Shown here piece by piece: positions 9,158 through 18,800 of a stretch of DNA of 64,000 bases. This DNA is from Kiritimatiellia bacterium (GTDB taxonomy: Bacteria; Verrucomicrobiota; Kiritimatiellia; PWTM01): assembly GCA_026417735.1 (NCBI GenBank), contig JAOACR010000003.1, positions 186,001 through 250,000 of the forward strand. The letters are read 5' to 3'. The notes beneath the pieces are model-generated. The model worked only from the letters and a program-made list of their open reading frames with translations. It was not told the origin of the DNA and ran no database searches. Position numbers and translations under genes: made by a program. Each line of letters starts with the position of its first letter. The first letter of the stretch is position 1.

Positions 9158-11092
9158 CTAGTCCCGCGCTGCCGGCGCGCGGATCGTGTCCGACACTCCC
9201 GGCATGCCGGCGCGCCGCTCCATCGCGTTGCCCACCGCCTCCGCTTCTGCCCCTTGCTCCACGATCCGCGGCGTCACGAACACCAGCAAATTGTTCCGAC
9301 GGTTCACATCGCTCGCATAGCGAAACAGCGCACCGATCCAGGGAATGTCGCCCAGCAGTGGTATCTTGTGTTCCCGGCGCCCTTTGTCCTCCCGGATCAG
9401 GCCGCTGATGACCACCGTCGAGCGGTCCGGCACGGTGATGGTCGTCTTCACCTCGCGCTTCGCAATCGTCGGTGCGAACTCGCGTCCCGGCGCGGTGTCC
9501 ACTACAGCTTCGATGGTCGGATTCAGCACCAGCGAAATCTCACGATTCGGATTCACATGCGGAGTGACCTTCAACTTGATGCCCACATCCATTCGGTCAA
9601 TGTTCTGAATCACGTCCCGCGACGTGCCCGCACCGCCCTCGATCGTGGACCGCAGCACCGGAATGTTCTCCACCACGCTCACGCTCGCCTCGGTGTTGTT
9701 CTGCACCAGCAACGGTACGCTCGACAGGATCCGCGTGTCCCGGTCCTGCTTCAGCGCCTGCAGCAGGAAAGGAATCACCATCCCCTGCTGCGCCCCGTAG
9801 GCGACGCCGACGGACAACCCCTGCGGAAACACGTTCCTCTGCAGGATCTCCTGAACTGGATCGCTCGGCCCGGGCCGGCTGCGCCCGGCCACCACCGTCT
9901 CGCCCCGCCCCGGCAGTTCCACGGTCGACCAGTTCACGCCGAGATCGAGCTGCCGGTTCGCGTCGGTCTCCGCAATCAGGATCTCGATCAACACCTGGCA
10001 GGGCATCGTGTCGAGCGATTCGACCAGCTCTCGGACCCACTGGAAGTCCGCCGGCGACGCATGCACCAACAACGCGTTGTTCGCGCTGCTCGGCTCGATC
10101 GAGATCCGCTGCCGCGCGTCCTTCTCGACGCTCTTCTGCAACAACGCCGTGAGGCTTTTCGCCGCTTCCTCCGCCGAAAGATAGCGAAGGCGAATCGCAT
10201 TGAGCCGTCCAACTCCGGCGGCGGGCTCGACGTCGAGCAGCGCGATGATGCGTTTCAGCTCCGCGATCTGCACCGCGGTGCCGACCAGCACCAGGCTGTT
10301 CGCCGCCGGCGATGCGATCACCGTCGCGCCCGCCGGCAATGCGCCGCCCCCCTCCACCACCTGCCGGATATGCCGGCCCACGCTCGCGGCCGCAGGCTCC
10401 GCGCCCGCGATCGCCGCGTTGATCTGCTGCGCGAGCTCTTCCGCCGAGCCCCGCTGCAACCGAACGACCTCGACTGTCCGCGTCGAGCCGGGCCGATCCA
10501 GCTCCGCCAAAATGCCGGCAATCCGCTCAAGATTCGATCGCGTCTCCGTCACCACCACGCGGTTGCCGGGCGCAAACACCGCGAGCCCACCGGCCTTCGC
10601 GCCGCGCACCAGCGGTTCCAGCGTCCGCGCCACCTCCGCCGCCTCCACATGCTGCAGCGCAAAAATCCGCGTCACGAGCCCCTCCCCGGCCACGCCGGGC
10701 CGGTCGAGTGGCGGGGTCATCACCGCCCCCTGCGCCTCCGGTAGCGGCACGATGAAAAACGTGCCCTCCCGCTCCACCACACCGAACCCCCGAGACTCCA
10801 ACAGCGAAAGAAACAGCCGTTCCACCTCCTCCGCGGTCAGTGGCGCCGGCGCAACGACCGTGATGGTGCCGCTCACCTTGTCGGTCACCACGTACCGCCG
10901 GCCAGTGATTTCACCCACCACCCCCGCCAGCACGCGGATGTCCGCCTGATCAAAGCTGAAGCGCACCGTTTTGGCCGGGGTCGCCGCCTCCCGTGGCGAA
11001 GCCGAACCACCGCCCGTCGGTTCCGCGGCCGCGACGGCCGCCGCGACGGCGAGCGCGCCCAGCCCGAACCACACCGCCCGTGACCGGCTCAC
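9158..11092 (-). CDS. gspD: Outer-membrane secretin (GspD/PilQ-type)
   Basis: This 644-residue protein has a signal peptide (about 1-24) and an N0 domain (VRFSFDQADIRVLAGVVGEI). Three N domains follow, with FALQHVEAAEVARTL, VVRLQRGSAEELAQQINAA and IRLRYLSAEEAAKSLTALL. The C-terminal secretin barrel carries VTPHVN, VVISGLIRED and KIPLLGDIPWIGALFRY. It forms the outer-membrane channel of a type II secretion system or pilus. No pilotin gene is nearby. It starts with GTG 15 bp after lpxA, in the same operon. Polar residues dominate the last 30 positions, where an S domain may lie. Confidence 0.94.
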   Translation of the reverse strand: MSRSRAVWFGLGALAVAAAVAAAEPTGGGSASPREAATPAKTVRFSFDQADIRVLAGVVGEITGRRYVVTDKVSGTITVVAPAPLTAEEVERLFLSLLESRGFGVVEREGTFFIVPLPEAQGAVMTPPLDRPGVAGEGLVTRIFALQHVEAAEVARTLEPLVRGAKAGGLAVFAPGNRVVVTETRSNLERIAGILAELDRPGSTRTVEVVRLQRGSAEELAQQINAAIAGAEPAAASVGRHIRQVVEGGGALPAGATVIASPAANSLVLVGTAVQIAELKRIIALLDVEPAAGVGRLNAIRLRYLSAEEAAKSLTALLQKSVEKDARQRISIEPSSANNALLVHASPADFQWVRELVESLDTMPCQVLIEILIAETDANRQLDLGVNWSTVELPGRGETVVAGRSRPGPSDPVQEILQRNVFPQGLSVGVAYGAQQGMVIPFLLQALKQDRDTRILSSVPLLVQNNTEASVSVVENIPVLRSTIEGGAGTSRDVIQNIDRMDVGIKLKVTPHVNPNREISLVLNPTIEAVVDTAPGREFAPTIAKREVKTTITVPDRSTVVISGLIREDKGRREHKIPLLGDIPWIGALFRYASDVNRRNNLLVFVTPRIVEQGAEAEAVGNAMERRAGMPGVSDTIRAPAARD

Positions 11093-11107
11093 CTCAACGC
11101 CTCCGCA

Positions 11108-11878
11108 TCAACGCAGAATGCCACGCTCGGACCGCTCGATGAACTCCACCAGCCGCGCGATCTCCGGTCCGCTCAGCTCCGCCCGGATCCGCTCGAGCGC
11201 CTGCCGCACGTTCAGCCCCTCCCGGTACAACAGCCGATGCGCCCGTTTCAGCTGCTCGATCGTCTCCGGGGGCACTCCCCGGCGCTCCAGGCCAACCCGG
11301 TTGATCGTCGGCACCGTCGCCGGATGTCCATCCGCCAGCATGTACGGCGGTACATCCTGCGTGATCTTTGCCAGCCCCCCCACCATCGCGAGCGTACCGA
11401 TTCGGACGAACTGATGCACGCCGGCCAGCCCGCCGATCACCGCCCGCGCCTCCACCACCACATGTCCCGAAAGTCCCGCGCAGTTGGCCACAATTACCTC
11501 GTCGCCCAGCGTGCAGTCATGCGCGACATGGCAACAGGCCATCAAGAGACACCGCGAGCCCACCCGCGTCACGTCGCCATCCGCGGTCGCGCAGCTCACC
11601 GTCACATATTCGCGAATGGTCGTCTCGTCCCCGATCTCCGCCCGCGGCGCACCGCCCCGGTACTTCAGGTCCTGCGTCCGCGTCCCGACCGACGCAAACG
11701 GATAGATCACGCAGCGCCGCCCGATCGTCGTGTGCCCGTCGACGACCACATGCGACAGCAGTCGCGTGCCCTCGCCGATGCGCACATGCGGCCCCACCAC
11801 GCAGTACGGCCCGATCTCGACCTCGTCGGCCAGCTCCGCGGCCGGATCCACCACCGCGCTCGGATGGATGTGCCTCAT
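11108..11878 (-). CDS. lpxA: UDP-N-acetylglucosamine acyltransferase (lipid A synthesis)
   Basis: LpxA transfers an R-3-hydroxyacyl chain from ACP to UDP-GlcNAc, the first step of lipid A synthesis in the cytoplasm. The 256 residues (E. coli 262) consist of left-handed beta-helix hexapeptide repeats from MRHIHPSAVVDPAAEL on. The catalytic region CCHVAHDCTLGDEVIVAN contains the essential His, and GVHQFVRIG is conserved. The C-terminal helical part (ERRGVPPETIEQLKRAHRLLY) is typical. The frame is open to 11956, but the ATG at 11878 forms an ATGA overlap with the fabZ stop and starts at the conserved MRHIHP. Confidence 0.96.
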   Translation of the reverse strand: MRHIHPSAVVDPAAELADEVEIGPYCVVGPHVRIGEGTRLLSHVVVDGHTTIGRRCVIYPFASVGTRTQDLKYRGGAPRAEIGDETTIREYVTVSCATADGDVTRVGSRCLLMACCHVAHDCTLGDEVIVANCAGLSGHVVVEARAVIGGLAGVHQFVRIGTLAMVGGLAKITQDVPPYMLADGHPATVPTINRVGLERRGVPPETIEQLKRAHRLLYREGLNVRQALERIRAELSGPEIARLVEFIERSERGILR

Positions 11879-12330
11879 TCCGCTGATTCCGCGGTAGACG
11901 AGTTCCGCCCCGTGCCGAACATCAGTTCCGCCTCCGAGGCCAGCTCGCCGTTGCACGTGACGCGCCCCGCAAACTTCGCCATGTTGAGCCGCATTTTCAG
12001 AAACCGCACCTCCACCACCATTTGGTCGCCCGGCGTGAGCAGCCGCCGAAAGCGAGCCCGGTCAATCGCCAGAAAATACATCACCTGCACGCGCCCGGTG
12101 ATCTTGTTCAGCAGGATGCCCCCCACCTGCGCCATTGCCTCCAGCTGCAGCACCCCAGGCATCACGGGCTGGCCGGGGAAGTGGCCCTGAAAAAACGGCT
12201 CGTTGATGGTGAGATTTTTGATTCCGACAATCCGTTCACGGTCGTCGCACTCGAGAATTCGATCCACCATCAGGAACGGATACCGATGCGGCAGCAGCGC
12301 CTGTATCTGTTCAATCCCCATGATGCTCAC
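11875..12330 (-). CDS. fabZ: 3-hydroxyacyl-ACP dehydratase FabZ
   Basis: FabZ dehydrates 3-hydroxyacyl-ACP in fatty acid elongation and competes with LpxA for this substrate, which fits the overlap of the two genes. The 151 residues form a single hot-dog fold. The catalytic His is in FFQGHFPGQPVMPG (His about 50) and the Glu in LQLEAMAQ (about 64). The N-terminal LLPHRYPFLMVDRI is the family signature. AGGAGA lies 6-7 nt before the GTG at 12330, supporting that start over the ATG at 12321. It is the first gene of the fabZ-lpxA-gspDEF group. Confidence 0.96.
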   Translation of the reverse strand: MSIMGIEQIQALLPHRYPFLMVDRILECDDRERIVGIKNLTINEPFFQGHFPGQPVMPGVLQLEAMAQVGGILLNKITGRVQVMYFLAIDRARFRRLLTPGDQMVVEVRFLKMRLNMAKFAGRVTCNGELASEAELMFGTGRNSSTAESAE

Positions 12331-12410
12331 GCGTTGTCTCCTGTACAGCGACGGCCGGCGCCCGCCTCCCGACCACGCCGGCCCCGCGGTGTCCGACCTT
12401 CACACAGACC

Positions 12411-12599
12411 TCATTCTAGGCAGTTTTCCGCCGTCTGAAAACCCTGCCCTCGCGCGTGCGTCCCCGCCGCGATCGTGCTGCATCCCTTGGATACTCTCGC
12501 AACCTCCTTCTCCAATCGTCGGATGTGGAGCTGCACCATGCCCTCTTCCGGTGGCGCGTTTCCCGCCCGCCCCGGCTGCGGCGACAAAGGCGCGGTCAC
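12411..12599 (-). CDS. Possible small ORF coupled to rfbC
   Basis: This 62-codon frame begins with a GTG that overlaps the rfbC stop as GTGA, the same arrangement as many real gene pairs here. The middle, MVQLHIRRLEKEVARV, could form a short amphipathic helix. I do not recognise it. It ends on top of the fabZ promoter and may be chance. It fills most of the 265-bp gap between rfbC and fabZ; nothing else was seen there except the promoter. Confidence 0.2.
   Translation of the reverse strand: MTAPLSPQPGRAGNAPPEEGMVQLHIRRLEKEVARVSKGCSTIAAGTHARGQGFQTAENCLE
12413..12441 (-). promoter_or_regulatory. Candidate promoter of the fabZ-lpxA-gspDEF operon
   Basis: Reading leftward, TTTTCA (12441-12436) and TAGAAT (12418-12413) are separated by 17 bp. 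The predicted transcript starts near 12406, giving a leader of about 75 nt. Within the leader, AGGAGA precedes the fabZ GTG. Confidence 0.5.
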
Positions 12600-13162
12600 A
12601 ACGCCGGCAAATCATCGGCCGGCAGATCCGCCAGACTGGGCAAATGAGCGTCCTTCGGAGAAACCAGCGGCCGCGCAACCGGCCATGGAATCCGTAGCCG
12701 GGGATCGTCCCACCGCACACCGTATTCATCGGTGGGATCGTAAAACCGGCTACAAAAGTAGATCACGTCGGCCGGCTCCTCCCCGAGTACACAAAAGCCA
12801 TGCGCGAACCCCGCCGGTACGAACACCTGCCGGCGGTTTTCCGCGCTGAGCTCGTGTGCGGCCCACTGGCCGAACGTCGGCGAGCCCCAGCGCAGATCCA
12901 CCGCGACGTCCCAGATGCACCCGCGTGAGACCGCGATCAATTTGTCTTGCGGATGTCGAAGCTGGTAGTGCAAGCCGCGCAGCACACCGGGTCGCGACGA
13001 CGACTGATTCGCCTGTACAAACTCGACGGGGACGCCGGCCCGCCGGTACAGGTCGGCCCGATACAATTCCGCAAAATAGCCGCGCGCATCGTCGTGTCGC
13101 GGGGGCGTGATCAGCCACATGCCGGGCAATCCACCCGGCTCCACGCGCGGCATGCAGCTCAT
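12596..13162 (-). CDS. rfbC: dTDP-4-dehydrorhamnose 3,5-epimerase
   Basis: RfbC epimerises dTDP-4-keto-6-deoxyglucose at C3 and C5 in dTDP-rhamnose synthesis. The 188-residue cupin has [30 protein letters not shown] with the catalytic His in [22 protein letters not shown], and [13 protein letters not shown]. The ATG overlaps the rfbA stop by ATGA. The other two pathway genes, rfbB and rfbD, are not in the window. Unusually, the C terminus ([15 protein letters not shown]) is acidic and Pro-rich. Confidence 0.95.
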   Translation of the reverse strand: MSCMPRVEPGGLPGMWLITPPRHDDARGYFAELYRADLYRRAGVPVEFVQANQSSSRPGVLRGLHYQLRHPQDKLIAVSRGCIWDVAVDLRWGSPTFGQWAAHELSAENRRQVFVPAGFAHGFCVLGEEPADVIYFCSRFYDPTDEYGVRWDDPRLRIPWPVARPLVSPKDAHLPSLADLPADDLPAL

Positions 13163-14031
13163 GGCCCCACCTCGAGCAGCCGTCGCAGGTACATCGCGTA
13201 TTCACTGCGGCCCAGCGCGTCTGCGAGGCGGCGCAGATCGTCGTCGCCGATCCAACCCTGCCGCCATGCAATCTCTTCGAGACACGCGATCTTGAGTCCC
13301 TGCCGGTCCTCAATCGTTTGGACGAAATTGGCGGCCTGCAGCAGCGACGTCGGCGTGCCGGTGTCGAGCCACGCGATACCCCGCCCCAGCAGACGCACCT
13401 GCAGCCGCCCCTCCTGCAGATAGCTGCGGTTCAAATCGGTGATCTCCAGCTCGCCCCGCGCGGAGGGCTTCAGCGCGGCGGCCCGCGCAGGTGCGTCCGG
13501 CCCGTAAAAGTAGAGGCCGGGCACCGCAAATCGGGACCTCGGCCGGGCCGGCTTCTCCTCGATCTCCACCACCTCGCCTCGCTCGTTGAACACCAGCACC
13601 CCATATCGCTCGGGATCGCGCACCGCGTACCCGAAGATACACGCGCCCTCGCGCAGCGTCGCCGCCCACTCAAGCTCTTCACGAAGGCCCTGGCCAAAAA
13701 AAATGTTGTCGCCAAGGATGAGCGCGGCGGGTTCGCCCTCGAGGAAGTCCCGCCCGATCGTGAGCGCTTGCGCCAGCCCTTCCGGCCGCGGCTGTTCCGC
13801 GTAGCTCAGCCGAATCCCCCACGCAGCGCCATCGCCCAGCAATTGACGAAAGCGGGGCAGATCCTCCGGTGTGCTGATCACCAAAATCTCCCGAAGACCC
13901 GCCAGCATCAGCACCGATAACGGATAGTAGATCATCGGCTTATCGTAGACCGGCAACAACTGCTTGCTCACCGCTCGCGTGATCGGGTGAAGCCGAGTCC
14001 CGGCGCCGCCGGCCAGCACTATGCCCTTCAT
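13159..14031 (-). CDS. rfbA: Glucose-1-phosphate thymidylyltransferase
   Basis: RfbA makes dTDP-glucose from dTTP and glucose-1-phosphate, the first step to dTDP-rhamnose for O-antigen or cell-wall glycans. The 290 residues have the nucleotide-binding loop [13 protein letters not shown] (about 6-18), [27 protein letters not shown] and [20 protein letters not shown] purine-rich stretch with GGAGG lies just before the ATG. It is preceded on the same strand by the amidotransferase gene (61-bp gap) and coupled to rfbC downstream. Confidence 0.96.
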   Translation of the reverse strand: MKGIVLAGGAGTRLHPITRAVSKQLLPVYDKPMIYYPLSVLMLAGLREILVISTPEDLPRFRQLLGDGAAWGIRLSYAEQPRPEGLAQALTIGRDFLEGEPAALILGDNIFFGQGLREELEWAATLREGACIFGYAVRDPERYGVLVFNERGEVVEIEEKPARPRSRFAVPGLYFYGPDAPARAAALKPSARGELEITDLNRSYLQEGRLQVRLLGRGIAWLDTGTPTSLLQAANFVQTIEDRQGLKIACLEEIAWRQGWIGDDDLRRLADALGRSEYAMYLRRLLEVGP

Positions 14032-14092
14032 GCCACCCCCCTCCTCCGCCCTGTTGGATCAGCCGCGCCCAGCCCCTGGCCGCCCCAATCGT

Positions 14093-14767
14093 TCACCGAT
14101 CGGCCTCCGCCACCCACAGGTCCAATACGCGCTCGGCGGCCGGATGCCCCGCAACCAGACGTTCCGGATGCCACTGAACCGCCCATGCCCTCACCCCCGC
14201 CGCCGGCAACGCCTCAATCGCCTCCACCACCCCCCCGGGGCTCAACGCCAGAACCCGAAACGACCCCAGCGCCCCCACCGCCTGGTGATGCGAACTGTTG
14301 ACTTCCGTGACCTCTCGCAACGCCGCTGCAAATGCACCATCTCCCGTCACCCGCAGCCCGTGCCGGGCATCCCCGCGCACCAGCTCGTGCCGCTCACGCA
14401 GCTGCGGCATCGCGCTCGGCAGATCGCGAATCAGGCGGCCGCCCAACGCCACCGCGATCAGTTGCAGCCCCCGGCACACGCCGAACACCGGACGGCCAGC
14501 CGCCGCAAAGGCCCGAAGCCACGCGAACTCCGCCGCATCCCGCGCGGGCCGACAACCTCGCACCTCCCCCGTCCCCGACAGATACCGCCCCTCCACCTCG
14601 GCGAGGTCACCACCTCCCCCCAGCAGCAGCGCATCGGCATCGGCCACCACCTCTTCCGGAGACGGCCAGTACCCGCTGCATCGCACCGCCGTCACACCTC
14701 GTCGAGCGATCCAAGCGGCCAGCTGCTCCGCCGCTCGCGCACTTCCCGCTGTCACGCGCCAACGCAT
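14093..14767 (-). CDS. Class I glutamine amidotransferase-like hydrolase (peptidase C26, PuuD-like)
   Basis: This 224-residue protein resembles gamma-glutamyl-GABA hydrolases. The nucleophile Cys (about 98) lies in PVFGVCRGLQLI, a conserved His pair in VNSSHHQAVG and the catalytic His-Glu in AVQWHPERL. It would cleave a gamma-glutamyl amide in the cytoplasm. Its substrate is unknown. It is set between parB (7-bp gap) and rfbA on the same strand, so all four may share a transcript, although no functional link is evident. Confidence 0.85.
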   Translation of the reverse strand: MRWRVTAGSARAAEQLAAWIARRGVTAVRCSGYWPSPEEVVADADALLLGGGGDLAEVEGRYLSGTGEVRGCRPARDAAEFAWLRAFAAAGRPVFGVCRGLQLIAVALGGRLIRDLPSAMPQLRERHELVRGDARHGLRVTGDGAFAAALREVTEVNSSHHQAVGALGSFRVLALSPGGVVEAIEALPAAGVRAWAVQWHPERLVAGHPAAERVLDLWVAEADR

Positions 14768-14774
14768 GGCCCCC

Positions 14775-15674
14775 TCAAAAATCCTCCGACAATCCCAGAA
14801 TCAACATCAGGCGGTCGAGATCGTCCGCCGAGTAAAACTCCCCCTCGATCCGGCCGGGCGCTTTTCGGCCCCCCGCCAGCGTCCGCGAGGGCGTAATCCT
14901 CACCGGACTGCCCAGCTTCTGTTTCAGCCGCTCCTCCACATCCCGCAAATGCACCTCCGGCACGTCCGGCGACGCCGCGCGCCGCCTCCGTGGTCCCCGT
15001 TGCCGGCGCGCCACCTCTCGCTCAAGTTCCCGCACCGACCAGCCCCGCCGGACACACTCGCCTGCAAGCTGTTCCTGCTCGGCGGCGATCGGCAACCCGA
15101 GCAGCACCTTCGCGTGTCCCACACTCAACGCCCCAGAGCGCAGCATTTCCCGCACCCCCTCCGGCAGCGTCAACAGTCGCAGCGCATTGGCCACCGCTGC
15201 GCGCGAGCGGCCCACGCGCACCGCGATTTGCTCCTGAGTGAGTTGAAACCTTTCTCCCAGCGCCCGGTAGCCCTCCGCCTCCTCGATCGGATCCAAATCC
15301 TCTCGCTGTAGGTTCTCGATCAGCGCCAGCTCTAACGCCTCGACATCCGAAACCTCCATCACCCGTACGGGCACCTCCGACAACCCCGCCGCGACCGCTG
15401 CACGATACCGGCGCTCGCCCGCAATCAACTCGTATCCCTCCCCCGCCGGGCGCACCAGCAGCGGCTGCAGCACGCCGTGCGCCCGGATGGAAGCCGCCAG
15501 CTCGTCCATCTGCGCCGGCGAAAACTCACGCCGGGGCTGCCACCGGCCGCTCCGAATCGCCCCCAACGGCACCATTTTCGTGTGACCGCCGCTCTCCGCC
15601 GCCGCTGGTTCCCTCTCCGCCCGCGGAATCAGCGCACCCAGACCGCGCCCCAAACCACCCGGTCGCGTCGTCAT
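14775..15674 (-). CDS. parB: Chromosome partitioning protein ParB
   Basis: ParB is a CTPase that loads on parS sites and spreads to organise the origin region. The 299 residues have the ParA-interacting N terminus RPGGLGRGLGALIPR, the ParB/Srx core (SGRWQPRREF, GVLQPLLVRPAGEGYELIAGERRYRAA) and the helix-turn-helix (LTQEQIAVRVGRSRAAVANALRLL). A C-terminal dimerisation region completes it (SADDLDRLMLILG). The frame extends to 15734, but the start at 15674 gives the conserved N terminus. No parA lies beside it: the upstream neighbour is divergent. Confidence 0.95.
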   Translation of the reverse strand: MTTRPGGLGRGLGALIPRAEREPAAAESGGHTKMVPLGAIRSGRWQPRREFSPAQMDELAASIRAHGVLQPLLVRPAGEGYELIAGERRYRAAVAAGLSEVPVRVMEVSDVEALELALIENLQREDLDPIEEAEGYRALGERFQLTQEQIAVRVGRSRAAVANALRLLTLPEGVREMLRSGALSVGHAKVLLGLPIAAEQEQLAGECVRRGWSVRELEREVARRQRGPRRRRAASPDVPEVHLRDVEERLKQKLGSPVRITPSRTLAGGRKAPGRIEGEFYSADDLDRLMLILGLSEDF

Positions 15675-15765
15675 CCCACGCCCTTTCCGATGCTGCCGTT
15701 TCACCGCTTGCGCGCCGAGCGGCCCCCAACCCATCCCGCAAATGAAGGCCTCGCACCCGCCCGGC

Positions 15766-15794
15766 TTGATTCCTCGTCACTGCGTACCTAGCCT
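15766..15794 (+). promoter_or_regulatory. Candidate promoter of the DUF2723 gene
   Basis: TTGATT (15766-15771) and TAGCCT (15789-15794) are 17 bp apart. The predicted start of transcription near 15801 leaves a leader of only about 9 nt, without Shine-Dalgarno, before the ATG at 15810. Confidence 0.5.
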
Positions 15795-15809
15795 AGTCAA
15801 TCCGAACAA

Positions 15810-18800
15810 ATGAGCAACAACATCCCCTCGAATCCCGTCCTTCTACCGGATGCCGACGACGGCTCCCCTCGCTCGCCCTCCCCCCCGGCCGACACCGCAT
15901 CCCCGGCCCCCTTTTTCCGCCGCGCGGACTGGATCGCGTTCGCGGCCGCCTTCGTCCTCTCCCTCATCGGCTACACCGCGACGCTCGCGCCGACAGTCAC
16001 CCTCGAGGACTCCGGTGAACTCGTCGTCGCCTCCGATTACCTTGGGGTGCCGCATCCGCCTGGCTACCCGATCTGGACGCTGGTCACCTGGTTCTTCCAG
16101 TGGGTGTTTCACTTCAAGACGTTTTTGGGTCACCCCAACCCCGCGTGGGGAGTCAACTTCGCCTCCGCGTTCTTCGGTGCGTTCGCCTGCGGCCTGCTCG
16201 CGATGCTCGTCAGCCGGTCCAGTTCGGACCTGTTGCGCGGTGTGTTGCGGTTCAGCGACGTACTCGATCCGGCAATCGAACGGCTGTTCTGCGCCGCGTG
16301 CGGAGTGTCCGCCGGCCTCGTACTCGCGTTCAGTCCCGTGATGTGGTCCCAATCGGTCATCGCCGAGGTCTACGCGCTCAACGCCTTTTTCCAACTGTTT
16401 ATCGCGCTGCTGCTGTACCGCTGGGTCGCCCGCCCCGCCGACCGCCACATTCTCTACGCCATCGGTTTTCTGTTCGGGCTGGGCCTCACCAATCACCAGA
16501 CGCTGCTGTTCTTCGTATTCGCGTTTGCGATCGCCATCCTGATTCGCGACCCCGAGCTCTTCCGCGATTTTGCGGTCGTCGGCGCCGCGCTGGTCGCGTT
16601 GCTCGCGTTCAACGTCGCAGCGGTCAAATTTGGTCACCCCGAGCTGGCCTGGACTGCGCCGTCGGGGCCCGCCGGCTTCGCCTTCTGGGTGCACCTGCTG
16701 CTCGCGGTCGCCATTCCCGTCGCCGGCTGGCTACTGCTGCCGCACGGACGCGAGGTGGCGATCACGATCCTGCTGATGGAGCTGGGGCTCTCGTTCTACC
16801 TCTATCTTCCGATCGCGTCCGACCAGAATCCGCCGATGAACTGGGGCTACCCGCGCACGTGGGAAGGCTTTCTGCACGCGATCAGCCGCGGCCAATACGA
16901 ACGGATCACCCCGACCGACGTGTTCTCCATCAAGTTCTTCCACCAGGTTGCCGCGTTCCTGTCGGACCTGCGCCGGCAGTTCTCGCTGCCGCTGGTGGTT
17001 GGTGGCGTGCTCCCGTTCACGCTGTGGGAAGTCACGGTCGCCGGCCGGCGGGTGCGAATGTTCAGCGTCGCGTTCCTGCTGGCGGCCGTCACCGGCGTGC
17101 TGGTGACGCTGGAACTCGTCCTGACGTTGCTCGGGCAGCCCGTCCCGACGGCGGTGGTCGCCATCTACCGGGCGGTCACGCTCGCCGCGCTGGCGATCGG
17201 CGGCGTCGGCGCGCTCGCCAAGGCGGCGGAACTGGTCGTACACGTCGCCGCGCAATGTCGCGCTCGCAGCGCCTACACGGCGAGCGTCTACGCGGTCCTG
17301 CTGGGCCTGATCACCGTCGCGCTGCTGTTCGCGGAACTCCAACTGGCACGAATGCTGTTTTCCCCGGAGCGGATGGGCGCGCTCGCCCGGCTGATCATCC
17401 TCGCCCTGATGCTGATCCCGGTCCTCGGGGCCGTCCTGCTCGCCGCGCAGCAGGGTTGGGTGCCGAACGTCCGGTTCGGACACGAGTGGCCGCCGGAGGC
17501 TCGCGGCTGGCTGCTGACCACCGCGGTCGGTTTCGTGATGGTCAGCGTCGTGTTCATCATGCTCTGGAACCCGTCGCTCGACATCCAGACCCTCTTTATC
17601 GGCCGCGTGCAGTTCATCCAGTCGCACACGCTGTACGCGCTTTGGCTCGGCTACGGGCTGGTGCTCGCACTGGCGATGATCGAGCTGTTCGTTGGTGCGA
17701 TCCCGCTTCTGCGCTGGGCCGCGATTGCCGCCGCGCTGGTCGCACCGCCGGGTCTGATGCTCTGGCAGAACTACTTCGACGAAGAGCTCGTCCGCATTGT
17801 CGGCGGCGCGGAGCAGAACGGGCACGATTACGGCTGGCAGTTCGGCGACTGGCAGCTCCGCGGCGCAGACGCCATCCGCGAATACTTGCAGAAGACACTG
17901 CCGCCGGAAGAGTTTCAGCGCGTCTGGGCCGAGTACCCTGACCCCAACTGGCCCCCGCCCATGGCGACCAACGCGATCTTCTTCGGGGGCACAGATCCGG
18001 GCCGCTTTGTGCCCACCTACATGATCTACTCCGCGAAGGTCCGGCCGGACGTATACCTGATCACGCAAAACGCGCTCGCGGACAATACCTACCTGAACGT
18101 GATGCGCGACCTGTACGGCGATACCATCTGGATTCCCTCCATCCTCGACAGCAACATGGCCTTCCAGCAGTACTTCGACCAAGTGCGCTCCGGCCAGGTC
18201 CCCGCCGGCGCCGACATCGCGGTGAAAGACGGCCGCATCAGCGTGCAGGGCGTTCAGGGCGTGATGCAGATCAATGGCATCCTCGCCCGCCAGATTTACG
18301 ACAACAATCCCCATCACGAGTTTTATGTTGAGGAAAGCTACGTGATCCCGTGGATGTACGAGTTTCTCGAACCCCACGGTCTGATCATGAAGATCTGCCG
18401 GCAGCCGTCCCGCCTGGAGCCCTCGCTCGTCGCAAAAGACCGTGCGTTCTGGGACTGGTACTGCAAACGCCTGCTGAGTGATCGTCGATTCCTCCGCGAC
18501 GCGGTCGCCCGCAAAACGTTCTCCAAGCTCCGTGGCGCAATCGCCGGTCTGTATGCGGCGCGCGGCCTCTACGATGAGGCCGAATACGCCTTCCGCCAGG
18601 CCATCGCGCTCTACCCCCTCAGCCCGGAAGCGAACTTCCGCATGGCCGACGTCTATCTCGCCCGAGGACGGTTCGCCGAAGCTCGCACGATTATCCAAGA
18701 GTTCCTGAAAGGAGACCCGCAGAATGACAAGATCCGCGAGTTTCTCGGCTTCATTGACCAGGTCGAGAGCGGCGTAAAGCGGATCGCCGAAATCGAACAG

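Noticed and set aside
16100-17941. 613-codon open frame on the plus strand, in another frame of the DUF2723 gene
   Set aside because: It is Arg/Pro-rich out-of-frame translation without membrane segments; the in-frame product is a clear membrane enzyme.
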